Shown: positions 52,625 through 62,941, counted from the first letter of the stretch. The stretch: DNA of 64,000 nucleotides from CAZDDB01 sp963843285 (GCA_963843285.1 CAWJJO010000002.1:62001-126000); one strand, 5' to 3'. The notes: generated from the letters alone by a model not told the origin. A program made the numbers and translations.

Positions 52625-52715
52625 CATGCTTGCCGGCTCTCTTTGACTTGATCGGGACCGAGCTGTCGATTTCGGCCGGAATCAAACGACTATTTCATGA
52701 AAGGAGGAAAACATT

Positions 52716-53609
52716 ATGCAAAAAATCACCCCGTTTCTATGGTTCGAGAAAGATGCCGCAGAGATAGCGAAGTTCTACACTTCGATTTTCCCGAATTCGA
52801 AAATCAAGAACACAACGATTCTTCATGACACACCCTCGGGAAGGGTGGATGTGGCCACGGTTGAACTGTTGGGTCAGGAGTTAACTTTAATGGCAGCCGG
52901 GCCTTTGTTCAAATTCACTCCGGCCGTTTCATTTCTTGTTGCCTGTGCAACCACCCAGGAAGTCGATGCTCTGTGGGAAAAGCTATCCGAGGGCGGTACG
53001 CCACTAATGCCTTTAGATCAATATCCGTTCAGTGAAAGGTACGGTTGGCTTCACGATAGATACGGGCTTTCATGGCAGGTAATGTTCATGGGCGATCGTG
53101 AGATCAGACAACGAATCATCCCGACGCTGATGTTTGTTGGAAAGCAGGCAGGAAAAGCAGAAGAGGCGATCCATTTCTACAAATCGGTGTTTCACAATTC
53201 GGAAATTGATCACATCCTTCGTTACACCAAAGAGGATCAACCTGACAAGGAAGGGACAATCAAGCATGCAGGTTTTTCGCTTGAAGGCCAAGAATTTGCG
53301 GCTATGGACAGCGCTCGTGACCACAACTTTACCTTTAACGAAGCGATCTCATTCGTGGTGCCTTGCGAAACCCAGGAAGAAATAGATTCCTACTGGAGAA
53401 AACTTTCCGCCGACCCAATGGCCGAGCAGTGCGGCTGGCTAAAAGATCAATATGGCCTTTCCTGGCAGATTGTTCCGAGTATTTTGAACAAGCTGTTGCA
53501 GGACAAGGATGCGAAGAAGGTGGCACGAGTAACCCAGGCCTTTCTCAAAATGAAAAAATTTGACATTGCCGCTCTGAAACGGGCATACGATGGCAACACG
53601 GCAAACTAA
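52716..53609 (+). CDS. Tandem PhnB-like VOC domain protein
   Basis: 297 residues: two copies of the PF06983 fold (QKITPFLWFEKDAAEIAKFY TSIFPNS and IPTLMFVGKQAGKAEEAIHF YKSVFHNS), each with the YGLSWQ motif (about 128 and 248). A perfect AAAGGAGG precedes the ATG. Members were once labelled 3-demethylubiquinone methyltransferase; the real role is mostly unknown, possibly binding or resistance. The duplication fused into one chain is common in the family. Confidence 0.92.
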   Translation: MQKITPFLWFEKDAAEIAKFYTSIFPNSKIKNTTILHDTPSGRVDVATVELLGQELTLMAAGPLFKFTPAVSFLVACATTQEVDALWEKLSEGGTPLMPLDQYPFSERYGWLHDRYGLSWQVMFMGDREIRQRIIPTLMFVGKQAGKAEEAIHFYKSVFHNSEIDHILRYTKEDQPDKEGTIKHAGFSLEGQEFAAMDSARDHNFTFNEAISFVVPCETQEEIDSYWRKLSADPMAEQCGWLKDQYGLSWQIVPSILNKLLQDKDAKKVARVTQAFLKMKKFDIAALKRAYDGNTAN

Positions 53610-53757
53610 AATTCTGAGATTCCGCGTTAACTCTTTTCGCGTTCGCTTTCGAAACAGTCGAGTCCCAAGATCGAGCACTGAATCATAATGATTATGAGGG
53701 CGTGACTCGATATTCCGGATGGCACGTGAATTGCTGGCTGCTTCTCAGGAGAATCAC

Positions 53758-56175
53758 ATGGGAAACTTTTGGCAGGATTTCCGATTTGGAATGCGTTCGT
53801 TGATGAGAAACCGGCGATTTGCGCTTCTTGCCATTCTGGTCCTGGGACTGGGCATCGGGGCAAACACGGCGATCTTTACGGTGGTGAACTCCGTGTTGTT
53901 GCGTCCGTTGCCGTATCGCGATTCCGGCAAGCTGCTTTTGATCGAGGAAAGCGCACCGCAACAGGATTTGTCTGTTGCCTATCTCGATTATCTGGATTGG
54001 CGCAAGCAGAATCAGGTATTCGAAGAGATGGCTGCTTTCCGGCGTGACAGTTTCAATTTGACCGGAAGCGGAGTGCCGGAGCGGCTTCCCGGTCGTATGG
54101 TTTCCTGGACCTTCTTCCGCGTTCTCGGCGCAAGTCCGATGCTAGGCCGTGACTTTCGAGAGGAAGAAGATCGGGAAGGCGCCCTACCTGTAGTGATTCT
54201 CAGTCATGATCTGTGGCAGAGGCGATTCGGCGGCGATCGAAGCATGATCGGAACAGCACTGTCACTCAACAATCAGAACCACACAGTGATCGGAATCATG
54301 CCCCCTGATTTTGATTTCTTGTCCGGTGGTGATCTTTTTGTTCCGATGGAACCATTTGCAGCGCCACTTCTTCGAACGAACCGCCCCGGAATTTATGTTA
54401 TCTCGCGAATGAAGCCAAATGTTACCGTTACCATTGCTCAAGCGGAAATGGACACTCTTGCATCCCGTTTGCGGAAAGAATATCCAGATACGAACGGAGC
54501 GATCAGTGTCAAGCTGCGTATTCTTCAAGATGATCTTGTAGGGGACGTGCGAAGGTCCTTGTGGGTATTGCAGGCGGCAGTCGGCCTGGTTCTCCTGATT
54601 GCGTGCGCTAATGTGGCCAACATGCTGCTTGCCCGGACCGCGGTTCGGCAGAAGGAGATCGCAATTCGTGCGGCGCTTGGAGCCGGGCGATCCCGACTTA
54701 TCTTTCAATTGCTGACCGAGTCATTGTGTCTGCTCTTGATAGGAGGAGCGGCCGGCCTTCTCCTTGCGGTCTGGGGAATCGATTTGCTGAAATCCTTTCA
54801 GCCGGCAAATCTGCCACGGCTGAAAGAAATTGGTATAGACGGACGGGTGCTGGCGTTTACGTTTCTAACCTCACTTCTGACCGGAATCACCTTTGGACTC
54901 ATACCTGCACTCCGGGCAACGCGTCTGGGTAACACGGAGGTGTTCAAAGAAACGGGCTCACGTGTCTTTAGCGGGCTTCGTCAACGGCGAGTTCGCTACG
55001 GTCTGGTGGTCTCGGAATTTGCGCTGGCGCTCATGCTATTGATGGGTGCGATGCTGGTGATCAGGAGTTTTGCTAATGTTCTCAATGTGGAACCCGGGTT
55101 TACTCCGGAGAATCTTTTGACTTTGCAGTTGTCCGTTTCAGATACTGACAGCCCCGCTCAAATCACAAATTTTTTCCAGCGATTGGAGTCGGGAGTTTCC
55201 ACGCTGCCGGGAGTAAAGTCCGCGGCGTTTTCAAACGGATTGCCCATCTACGGCGCTGGGGAAGCATGGTTCTTTCCGGAAGGTCGCCCGCAGCCTCCGC
55301 CAGGTCAGGAGCCGACCGCCGTCGAATACATCACCAGCCCCGGCTATTTAAGTACGATGGGAATCCGCATGTTAAAAGGTCGTTCATTTACTGAACGGGA
55401 CATGAAGAATAGTCCGAAAGTAGCGTTGATTGATGAAGCCCTGGCTAGCAAATATTTTCCCGATGGAAAACCGCTCGGAAAGCGACTGACTCTAGGTCCA
55501 GGTTCGCCGGTCTTTGAAATTGTCGGAGTAACGTCTCATGTGAAGCACTACGGGTTGGATGCGCAAGCTCTGGTTGAACCGCAGATGTATCTTTGCTTTT
55601 ATCAGGTACCGGACGAGTTTCTTCCTCGGGTCGCACACACTGTTTCCATCGTCGTCCGGACCGAATCCGATCCCTTAAGATTGGCGGGCGCGGTGCGTGA
55701 CCGCGTTTTGAATGTGGATCCGGATCAGCCGGTCTTTGCCGTTCAGACCATGGAGCGAATCCTGGCCGATTCGATTGCAGCGCGTCGCTTTTCCATGTTT
55801 CTTCTTTCCGTGTTTGCGATCACTGCCTTGCTGATGGCTGCGGTTGGAATCTACGGAGTGCTTTCTTATCTGACGATCCAGCGCACAAGAGAAATCGGAG
55901 TCAGGATGGCGTTGGGCGCTCGTAAGAACGATGTGTTTCGTCTTGTTGTGGGCGAAGGAATGTTGCTCACCCTTGCCGGTCTTGGTCTAGGGATGGCGTG
56001 CGGAGTCGCCGGTCTTCATTGGATTTCCGGTTTGCTATTTGGCGTGAGCACAAGAGATCCGCTTACCCTTTTCGCAACGCCGTTGCTTCTGGCCGTAGTG
56101 GGCTTCCTCGCTTGCTACCTGCCGGCGTATCGAGCTTCGCGTATTGAACCAACAACCGCGCTGAGATACGAATAG
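53758..56175 (+). CDS. ADOP-type ABC transporter permease (MacB/FtsX family)
   Basis: 805 residues from ATG 53758 (CAGGAG upstream). It opens FWQDFRFGMRSLMRNRRFAL, LAILVLGLGIGANTAIFTVV NSVLLRPLPY, the ADOP (acidobacterial duplicated orphan permease) signature, and has two units, each of a MacB-type periplasmic domain plus FtsX segments (QKEIAIRAALGAGRSRLIFQ; TREIGVRMALGARKNDVFRL). No ATPase gene is adjacent, as the name orphan implies. The family is greatly expanded in Acidobacteriota, which supports the phylum call. Substrate unknown. Confidence 0.95.
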   Translation: MGNFWQDFRFGMRSLMRNRRFALLAILVLGLGIGANTAIFTVVNSVLLRPLPYRDSGKLLLIEESAPQQDLSVAYLDYLDWRKQNQVFEEMAAFRRDSFNLTGSGVPERLPGRMVSWTFFRVLGASPMLGRDFREEEDREGALPVVILSHDLWQRRFGGDRSMIGTALSLNNQNHTVIGIMPPDFDFLSGGDLFVPMEPFAAPLLRTNRPGIYVISRMKPNVTVTIAQAEMDTLASRLRKEYPDTNGAISVKLRILQDDLVGDVRRSLWVLQAAVGLVLLIACANVANMLLARTAVRQKEIAIRAALGAGRSRLIFQLLTESLCLLLIGGAAGLLLAVWGIDLLKSFQPANLPRLKEIGIDGRVLAFTFLTSLLTGITFGLIPALRATRLGNTEVFKETGSRVFSGLRQRRVRYGLVVSEFALALMLLMGAMLVIRSFANVLNVEPGFTPENLLTLQLSVSDTDSPAQITNFFQRLESGVSTLPGVKSAAFSNGLPIYGAGEAWFFPEGRPQPPPGQEPTAVEYITSPGYLSTMGIRMLKGRSFTERDMKNSPKVALIDEALASKYFPDGKPLGKRLTLGPGSPVFEIVGVTSHVKHYGLDAQALVEPQMYLCFYQVPDEFLPRVAHTVSIVVRTESDPLRLAGAVRDRVLNVDPDQPVFAVQTMERILADSIAARRFSMFLLSVFAITALLMAAVGIYGVLSYLTIQRTREIGVRMALGARKNDVFRLVVGEGMLLTLAGLGLGMACGVAGLHWISGLLFGVSTRDPLTLFATPLLLAVVGFLACYLPAYRASRIEPTTALRYE

Positions 56176-56198
56176 GAATGTGAGATAATGTTGCGCGA

Positions 56199-57137
56199 AT
56201 GAAACACGCAGCATTGATTGTTCTTCTTTTGGGCTTGTGTCTTTGCGAATTAGCCCATTCACAGACGGCTCAACCCCAGAGTCAGACACAACCGCAAACA
56301 CAGTCGCAGCCTGCGTTGCCGGAACCGGATATTTTCATTGCAGATTTCCAGCAAAAAGACGGCAATTGGATTGTCGGTCGTCCCGCCAATCTTACGAACC
56401 GCAAGGGTTACGATAACCAACCGTTTTTCTTGCCCGATGGAAAATCCTTGTTGTTCACTTCCGTCCGGGAAGATGAGCAGGCTGATATCTATAGAATCGA
56501 TTTGAGCAGCAAAGAAGTCACACGCGTTACGGAAACCAAAGAGAGTGAATTCTCTCCGACCCTCACTCCGGATGGAAAGTATTTTTCCATTGTGCGAGTC
56601 GAAGCGGATAAAACACAGCGGCTCTGGAAATTCCCTCTTGGCTCCGGCGCGCCGGAGCTTGTACTTAAAACAGTGAAGCCGGTGGGCTATCACTGCTGGA
56701 TCGATTCCAACAATCTGGCGCTCTTTATTCTAGGACCTGACGACGACCACAATTTCCTTTGGCTTGCGGAGCTCGGAAGCGAAAAGACCAGGGAAATTGC
56801 AAAGAATCCCGGACGCTCTATCCGGATCAGCTCGGAAGTCGGGAAGATCAGCTTCGTTGAAAAGAAATCCGATCAGGAATGGTGGATCGTCGAATACGAT
56901 CTGAAATCTGAAAAGACAGTTCCTCTAATCAGGACGCTACCCGAAAGCGAAGACTTCATCTGGCTTCCGGATGGTTCTGCTCTGATGAGTCATGGATCGA
57001 AACTTTACTGCTGGAACCGGAAGGAAGCGGGCGATTGGAAAGAAATTGCAGATCTCTCTTCCTTTGGTTTGAAAAAGATCACGCGAATCGCTCTCGACCC
57101 TGGTGCGCAACACATCGCCATTGTAGCAGAATTGTAA
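56199..57137 (+). CDS. Exported TolB-like beta-propeller protein
   Basis: 312 residues: signal peptide (MKHAALIVLLLGLCLCELAH), a Gln/Thr/Pro-rich spacer (about 22-45), then PD40-type blades (GYDNQPFFLPDGKSLLFTSV, QADIYRIDLSSKEVTRVTET, ESEFSPTLTPDGKYFSIVRV). It probably binds proteins in the periplasm. It starts 23 bp after the ADOP permease and may be co-transcribed. Confidence 0.85.
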   Translation: MKHAALIVLLLGLCLCELAHSQTAQPQSQTQPQTQSQPALPEPDIFIADFQQKDGNWIVGRPANLTNRKGYDNQPFFLPDGKSLLFTSVREDEQADIYRIDLSSKEVTRVTETKESEFSPTLTPDGKYFSIVRVEADKTQRLWKFPLGSGAPELVLKTVKPVGYHCWIDSNNLALFILGPDDDHNFLWLAELGSEKTREIAKNPGRSIRISSEVGKISFVEKKSDQEWWIVEYDLKSEKTVPLIRTLPESEDFIWLPDGSALMSHGSKLYCWNRKEAGDWKEIADLSSFGLKKITRIALDPGAQHIAIVAEL

Positions 57138-57190
57138 GATCAACCAGAAAACTCCTTCTTGAGCTTTTCGTGAATTCCGTGTTTCCGTGC

Positions 57191-58192
57191 TTATGCTTTT
57201 CCTAAGACCATGGCGAGCAGTGCCATTCGAGTATAGAGTCCGTATTCCATCTGCCGGAAGTATGCCGCTCGCGGATCGTCGTCTACCTCCACCGAGATCT
57301 CGTTGACGCGCGGTAACGGATGCATGAGCACCATTTGTGATTTTGCCTGTTCCATAATTTTCGGTGTGATCACATACGCGTCTTTTACCGATTCATAATC
57401 CTGCGCATTTTCGAATCGTTCTTTCTGAACACGAGTCACGTAAAGGACATCGGTCTGACCTAATACTTCGTTCAGACTTGCGTATTCGTGCTGCTCCACT
57501 CCAGCTTGATTGAGCTCTTCAATTACCGTTTGCGGCATGCGCAAAATTTCAGGCGCAACATAGTTGAGACGCGCTCCATAGAGACGCAGCAGACGCGACA
57601 GTGAATGGACTGTACGCCCGTATTTCAAGTCTCCCAGTAATGTGACTGTTAACCCTTCCAGCCGGCCCAATTCTTCTTGAATTGTGAAGAGGTCCAGCAA
57701 TGCTTGTGTGGGATGTTCCCCGGTCCCATCGCCTGCATTGATCAGCGGCTTGCGCAAGTATCGCGCCGCTGTTGCCGCCGCTCCCGTTTCCGGATGACGC
57801 AGCACGATCACATCCGAATAGCATTGCAATGTGCGGACGGTGTCAATTAATGATTCCCCTTTCGCCACGGAAGAGAATTTAACTTCACTGATCGGAATCA
57901 CGCTTCCACCCAACCGCTCCATAGCCGCTGTAAATGAGGAGGACGTGCGCGTGGAAGGTTCATAAAAAACATTTGCAAGAATTTTCCCCTTGAGTAAGTC
58001 AAAAGTGCCTACGCGTTCCACCATGGTCCGCATTTCTTCGGCGACAGCAAAAATATATTCGAGATCCATTTGCGTAAACTGACCCACAGCTAGAATGTGT
58101 TGCCCGTAAAAACGGCCGTCTCCTCTTTCTCCCAGGGGTAACCGCACACCTGCAGATCTTTTGTTCTTTGACGAACTGGTTCTTGTGCTCAC
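57191..58192 (-). CDS. pyrB: Aspartate carbamoyltransferase catalytic subunit
   Basis: 333 residues from a GTG with AAGGAG 8 bases upstream. Carbamoyl-phosphate loop STRTS (80-84) in FYEPSTRTSSSFTAAMERLG, the SVAKGESLIDTVRTLQCYSD 80s loop, HPTQALLDLFTI, DLKYGRTVHSL and LMHPLPRVNEI are all present. It commits carbamoyl phosphate and aspartate to pyrimidines. The N-terminal 28 residues are an extension. No pyrI or pyrC is adjacent. Confidence 0.96.
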   Translation of the reverse strand: MSTRTSSSKNKRSAGVRLPLGERGDGRFYGQHILAVGQFTQMDLEYIFAVAEEMRTMVERVGTFDLLKGKILANVFYEPSTRTSSSFTAAMERLGGSVIPISEVKFSSVAKGESLIDTVRTLQCYSDVIVLRHPETGAAATAARYLRKPLINAGDGTGEHPTQALLDLFTIQEELGRLEGLTVTLLGDLKYGRTVHSLSRLLRLYGARLNYVAPEILRMPQTVIEELNQAGVEQHEYASLNEVLGQTDVLYVTRVQKERFENAQDYESVKDAYVITPKIMEQAKSQMVLMHPLPRVNEISVEVDDDPRAAYFRQMEYGLYTRMALLAMVLGKA

Positions 58193-58222
58193 AACTCAAA
58201 CTCCTTCTTACCGAAGATCTTA

Positions 58223-58283
58223 CCATGGAGCGCAGGCGTCCCGCCTGCATTATGGGTCACAGGCTTCCAGCCTGCGCTCCAAC
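58223..58283. repeat. Family C hairpin
   Basis: ATGGAGCGCAGGCGTCCCGC CTGCATTATGGGTC and CAGGCTTCCAGCCTGCGCTC C. The outer arms GGAGCGCAGGC and GCCTGCGCTCC pair perfectly. A near copy of the 28.7-kb element, between pyrB and a methyltransferase gene. Confidence 0.85.
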
Positions 58284-58288
58284 AAAGA

Positions 58289-59014
58289 TCATTCAGACTT
58301 TCTTGCTAAGAAACCTGTACGATTCTTGTATAGTCGGAACTTTCCATAACTCCGGACAACACGTACGTGGAATCCTATTTGTCGCAATTTATCGGCAAGT
58401 TCTCCGCTTTCATGTAACAGACAGCGATGAATCTCTTCCTCGCGCCGGTAGGATCTTCCTATCCGGCGAAATGTTGTAATTCTGCGGGTTAGAATCCGTT
58501 TCGTTGCGTTTTCTTCAGCGTAATAAAGGATGGCCCAGTCTTCCGCGATCCGATTGTTCTGTTGCGGCTTAGATTTTGTTTCTGTCGTGACAACATCAAA
58601 AATGAACAGTCCCCCTGGTCGAAGGGCATGATACACGCGTTCAAAGAATTGAAACAGGGCCTTCCTGTTGTTTCTCGCATCAAACAGATAATTAAAACAT
58701 TCGCCAATTGCAGTCACAGCATTACACAGCGGCAATTTCGTTTTCAGAAATGACGTTTGGATGAAGCGAGCCTCTCGCGCCTTCTTCCTTGCGAGTTTGA
58801 GCATGGCGGGGGAGATGTCGACACCAAGGACGTCATACCCTGCATGAATGAGCTGCTGTGCCCACAATCCGGTTCCACAGCCCAGATCCACAACAAGCCC
58901 GTTGTGGATTCCGTTCTGCCGCAGGATCTTCAACAATTCGGGGCCGGCCTGCTTTGCGAAGTCGCCAAACCCGGCGTCGTGAATGTGTGCAAGGTCCCGC
59001 CTGTAGCCTTTCAT
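58289..59014 (-). CDS. SAM-dependent methyltransferase
   Basis: 241 residues from ATG 59014; upstream in-frame residues lie in the divergent gene. LVVDLGCGTGLWAQQLIHAG YDVLGVDISPAMLKLARKKA is motif I and post I; ALRPGGLFIFDVVT follows, then a basic region with FRRIGRSYRREEEIHR and GFHVRVVRSYGKFRLYKNRT. The acceptor substrate is unknown. It diverges from the TMTC-like gene with only 15 bp between starts. Confidence 0.88.
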   Translation of the reverse strand: MKGYRRDLAHIHDAGFGDFAKQAGPELLKILRQNGIHNGLVVDLGCGTGLWAQQLIHAGYDVLGVDISPAMLKLARKKAREARFIQTSFLKTKLPLCNAVTAIGECFNYLFDARNNRKALFQFFERVYHALRPGGLFIFDVVTTETKSKPQQNNRIAEDWAILYYAEENATKRILTRRITTFRRIGRSYRREEEIHRCLLHESGELADKLRQIGFHVRVVRSYGKFRLYKNRTGFLARKSE

Positions 59015-59029
59015 GGTCAGCTTGATATT

Positions 59030-60685
59030 ATGATGCTCGGGATGAAAATGAAAACACTCGCAGCCGCCGGGTTGATACTTTTGTGCGTTCTTGTGTATTT
59101 CAATTCCTTGCACGGCGAGTTTCAATACGATGATGAACGGTTGATTCGTTTTAATGTATGGCTGCGTGACCCGGCTCAATGGAAGCAGCTATTGCTATCA
59201 GAGCCCTTCAGACCTGCTCTGGTCGCTTCTCTTGCGCTGAATTTTCACGCCGGAAGAGACGATCCGTTTTCCTATCATGCGGTCAGTCTCGCTCTTCATA
59301 CGCTCACAACTGTTCTCTTGTTTTTGCTTCTGAAACGGTCCTCGATCGGCGTGCTTTATAGCTTTCTTGCAGCTGCTCTCTTTGCCGTGCATCCTGTGAA
59401 TACGGAAGCGGTATCGTATATTGCAAGCAGATCCATTCTGCTTTGTGCTCTTTTTTCACTGCTTTCACTTCTAGCCCTGGACTCCTATCTGCGCAAAGGT
59501 CGCCGGGTGCATCTCATTTTCTTCGTGCTGTCCTTTCTTGCGGCGGTTCTTTCGCGTGAAGAAGGATGGATCTTGCCGTTTGCAGCGCTTTGTTACAACG
59601 GCGCCTTCTTCGGGTGGGATTCCATCAGAAAGCATCGATGGATTCATCTGATCAGTTGTTCTCTCACTTTAGCGGGCGGATTCTTCCGCCTGTACATCGC
59701 GCTGACGGTTGCACCGGCAGGCGGGATTCCATATTCACAGTACTTGCCTACAGAAATGGAAGTCTGTCTTCGATATCTGACGCTCTGTGTGTTTCCAGTT
59801 CCTCTAACGGTCGAGCATCAAATTGCGCCTCTCTCCTGGCTTAGCTTCCGGGTCTGGGTGGCCGGTATGGTTGTAGCGGGAACAATGGTGCTGATGTTCC
59901 GAATGCGAAAAACACGTCCTTTTTGTGCTTTCTGGGGAGCATGGTTTTTCTGGTTTCTAATCCCGTCTTCTCTGTTTCCGCTCAACGAGTTTATGGCGGA
60001 ACACCGCGCATACATGAGTGTCCTGGGGTTTTGCGCGTGCTTCGGATATCTCCCGGTTCTTTTTGAGAATCGTGAAGGAGGGAAAATTTCACGAATGGTT
60101 GTCGCAGGCATGATCGGTTGCATCCTTGCATTTGCATTTGGATCGATCGTGCGAAATCGTGTCTGGTCCGACAGTCGCCTGCTATGGATGGATGCTGCGG
60201 CAAAGTCTCCCGGGCAGCTCCGTCCACATGTGAATCTGGCCTATGCCCTGATGAAGAATGGTCAGTACAAACAGGCGATGGATGAATTTGAAAAGGCAAT
60301 GTACTTGAACCCGAACCATGCATCGGTGCAGAGTGGAATTGGATTCTTATATCTGGCTGAAAATGATCTTCAGCGGGCAGATCGTAGCTTTCGCCACGCG
60401 ATGGAATTGAATCCCGGCTTTGTCGATGCAGCAACCGGCTTGGGAATGGTTTTATACCGTTCAGGAAAGTACGCGGATGCCTTGCGGTATTTTCGTACCG
60501 CCTTTCCCTACCGTCAAAATAGTACCCAACTTGTAGCAATGATGGCTGATTGCGCCTTCCAAACTGGTGAGGATCAACAAACCATCGACCTGTTGCAAAG
60601 AGGGATCCGGCTGGATCCTTCACAACCGTTCTGGTATTCGCGCATGAAGGAAGCGCGGAAACGGCTGGCAAAAGCTCCACGTTAG
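59030..60685 (+). CDS. TMTC-like membrane glycosyltransferase with TPR C-terminus
   Basis: About 551 residues; ATGs at 59030, 59033, 59042 and 59048 are all possible starts. About ten membrane segments with YFNSLHGEFQYDDERLIRFN, FSYHAVSLALHTLTTVLLFL, VHPVNTEAVSYIASRSILLC and LSREEGWILPF, the pattern of TMTC / DUF1736-type GT-C O-mannosyltransferases, then three TPRs (PHVNLAYALMKNGQYKQAMD, AMYLNPNHASVQSGIGFLYL). It probably glycosylates exported proteins using a lipid-linked sugar. Confidence 0.82.
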   Translation: MMLGMKMKTLAAAGLILLCVLVYFNSLHGEFQYDDERLIRFNVWLRDPAQWKQLLLSEPFRPALVASLALNFHAGRDDPFSYHAVSLALHTLTTVLLFLLLKRSSIGVLYSFLAAALFAVHPVNTEAVSYIASRSILLCALFSLLSLLALDSYLRKGRRVHLIFFVLSFLAAVLSREEGWILPFAALCYNGAFFGWDSIRKHRWIHLISCSLTLAGGFFRLYIALTVAPAGGIPYSQYLPTEMEVCLRYLTLCVFPVPLTVEHQIAPLSWLSFRVWVAGMVVAGTMVLMFRMRKTRPFCAFWGAWFFWFLIPSSLFPLNEFMAEHRAYMSVLGFCACFGYLPVLFENREGGKISRMVVAGMIGCILAFAFGSIVRNRVWSDSRLLWMDAAAKSPGQLRPHVNLAYALMKNGQYKQAMDEFEKAMYLNPNHASVQSGIGFLYLAENDLQRADRSFRHAMELNPGFVDAATGLGMVLYRSGKYADALRYFRTAFPYRQNSTQLVAMMADCAFQTGEDQQTIDLLQRGIRLDPSQPFWYSRMKEARKRLAKAPR

Positions 60686-60690
60686 CTTTT

Positions 60691-60763
60691 GTAGTCGCGG
60701 GCGTCCCTGCCCCGAAATCGTTGACGGCACACCGTCAGGCGGGCACGGCGGCCCGCCGCTCCA
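60691..60763. repeat. Family C hairpin
   Basis: GTAGTCGCGGGCGTCCCTGC C and CGGGCACGGCGGCCCGCCGC T, with a TGACGG..CCGTCA inner stem. It lies between convergent genes and may stop transcription of both, though there is no T-run. Confidence 0.75.
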
Positions 60764-60770
60764 CAGAATT

Positions 60771-62930
60771 CTAGTGTCGCTGGATTTCTTCCCAGCTGAT
60801 GAGAGTGACAGCTTCCGCAAAAGGATTTGGCGGATGGACGCAATCGTAATGAATTGCGGCGCTGCCGGTGGATTTAATTCCATTGCCATCCGTTTGAACA
60901 TGGGATTGACAGGTCGCAGCATCTTCAGCAATGAGAATTCCATCCATTGCCACGTTGCCGCTAAACAACGCTTGTTCGTGGGCTATGGCGATTCCGGCAT
61001 AAGGTGGTGTATTGCCGATGGGCGGATCCGTGCAGTTTGCGCCGGACCCGGGACATGCCTCGTAACCGCCGGCGTTTCCCGTCAGATGCAAATCCCGTCC
61101 TGCCACAATGAAAAAGGGGAGGCTATCGACGGCGGGAGCGTACGCCGGTGTTCCCGAAAAATCGGCGTTGCCAAATGCAATAAAGGTTACGCGCCACTTA
61201 TTTCCGGGAGGAGTTGTAGAGCCGCCGGAATGCTCAAAGTTGCTGGCGGGGTTTCCATTGATTTGAAAGTGGCCATAGATAAAGATCACCGCGTTGTATA
61301 GCGGAGAATAGACTGTATTGGCATTGATATTCCATCCCGCTTTGCTTTCCGCGATGTTGTCCGCAGGTACAAAATCCGGATTCGTGTCACCATCATTCAC
61401 ATTGGGAAGCGCAGGGACACTGGGATTTGCGTTTCGATTGGGCGGGTTGCCACCTGCGACCGGGGGATAAGTAATAAATGCCTGGCGCGTGTTGTCGTTG
61501 TCCGTCACTCCGCCCAACGTACCGTCTGCAGTGCAGGTTGATGTGCCGTGGTTTACAGGGGTCATTTTGATTCCATAGAACTGGTTCGAACCTCCGTCCG
61601 GCACAGGAGAATCGGCAAAGGGATCAGGAGTCCACGAAAAGGTCGAACCGTTCGGAAGGCTCTCGGTGCCGCTATTCGTAACACGTCCGGCGTCATCGAG
61701 TAAAACCTCAAATGTGTTGTCATCCAGATTATCAATCGGACGCCACGTCCAATGATTATTGTCAAAATCCCAGTAAGCTTTGTACACAAAATTGTGGATC
61801 GGCCCAGTTTTATTGACCACCAGAGCGAAGTACTTGGACGCTCCGGGATCAGATGGGGTTAGTGTCTTTTGCATTTTGGGGAAGCCTGCGAGTTCCGTAT
61901 CCCCTGCGTGCGCAAAGTATGTTTCTTTCGGAACGTAATCCGCTCCATACGGATTCGCTATTGGAACAGGAATGTTCGGCGCCTGTGACGTTCCACCCTG
62001 GACGTTCGTGCCTGAAGTGCAGCCATTCGTGGGCGCGCTGGCTGTTGATGTGACAGTTCCACAGACCTCCTGAGAGCAAGTGCCGCTGGGATCGAGAACG
62101 GCGTCCTCATTTGCATGGGCGCTTCCGCATTCACCACAAATTTTTAGCGAGCCAGTGATCAACAGATCGCCATCCGTGAGTATGGCGGGTTGGAGCTGCA
62201 TCGGCCCGAAACGGGCCTGTACGACGCGTCTTGAAACACCCACTGTCTTGAGCGTGATCGCTCCCGTTTGAATCACTGTACCTGTGGAGCTCGCATATAC
62301 CGGATACTCTGACCGCACGGTCACAAGGATTCTGCGATCTTGATCGGAATTCGGATCGTTTAACAGCGGTTCATCATCATGATTGTCATCGGCGCGCACA
62401 TACACCAGACCGCGTGGACCGTCCCATCCTGATTTGTTTGCTGGGGTCGCGCCATCGCGATTCACTCCGATGCGGAAGACTTCATACGGAATGCTATCTA
62501 CCGATTCGATCACAGATCTGGTCATCTCGCATGTGGTTGAACCGACTGAGCAATCATCATTCAAATCATTCTTCGTGATTCCACCGCTGATGGTTTTGAT
62601 CTGCATGATCCCATTATCATTGGTGGTCGCCGGGTCGCCATCAGGTCCAACCAGAAACTCGGTGAAATTGGGGTTGGACACTGAATAATCTTTCACAAAC
62701 GCTTTTGCCAGTTGGAGGGTCGCATCTGCGTTGGCAAGAGCGGCTGTAGAATCGCGTTCATTGAGAGAGATTGCATATTCGGTATTGCTCTGCAAGAGAA
62801 GCGCCAATCCCAGAAGTATCAGAGCCAGCATGATCAACAAGGCGATGACCAGTGCGCTACCGCGGTCCAGGCTGTGCCTGTTGCATATGGTAATCAGCTT
62901 AGTCCAATACCTGCGAATCAATGTTCCCAT
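60771..62930 (-). CDS. PilX-like type IV pilus assembly protein
   Basis: 719 residues from ATG 62930 (GGAG upstream). A short basic leader, a hydrophobic helix (GSALVIALLIMLALILLGLA LLLQ) and SNTEYAISLNERDSTAALAN ADATLQLAK match the PilX N-terminal domain. The large remainder is a low-similarity, Cys-containing, Asn/Pro/Gly-rich outer region (CGECGSAHANEDAVLD, TNGCTSGTNVQGG). It likely sits in the pilus tip complex with PilV/PilW. It is 11 bp after pilW. No PilY1 gene follows. Confidence 0.82.
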   Translation of the reverse strand: MGTLIRRYWTKLITICNRHSLDRGSALVIALLIMLALILLGLALLLQSNTEYAISLNERDSTAALANADATLQLAKAFVKDYSVSNPNFTEFLVGPDGDPATTNDNGIMQIKTISGGITKNDLNDDCSVGSTTCEMTRSVIESVDSIPYEVFRIGVNRDGATPANKSGWDGPRGLVYVRADDNHDDEPLLNDPNSDQDRRILVTVRSEYPVYASSTGTVIQTGAITLKTVGVSRRVVQARFGPMQLQPAILTDGDLLITGSLKICGECGSAHANEDAVLDPSGTCSQEVCGTVTSTASAPTNGCTSGTNVQGGTSQAPNIPVPIANPYGADYVPKETYFAHAGDTELAGFPKMQKTLTPSDPGASKYFALVVNKTGPIHNFVYKAYWDFDNNHWTWRPIDNLDDNTFEVLLDDAGRVTNSGTESLPNGSTFSWTPDPFADSPVPDGGSNQFYGIKMTPVNHGTSTCTADGTLGGVTDNDNTRQAFITYPPVAGGNPPNRNANPSVPALPNVNDGDTNPDFVPADNIAESKAGWNINANTVYSPLYNAVIFIYGHFQINGNPASNFEHSGGSTTPPGNKWRVTFIAFGNADFSGTPAYAPAVDSLPFFIVAGRDLHLTGNAGGYEACPGSGANCTDPPIGNTPPYAGIAIAHEQALFSGNVAMDGILIAEDAATCQSHVQTDGNGIKSTGSAAIHYDCVHPPNPFAEAVTLISWEEIQRH

Positions 62931-62941
62931 GATGACTTCTC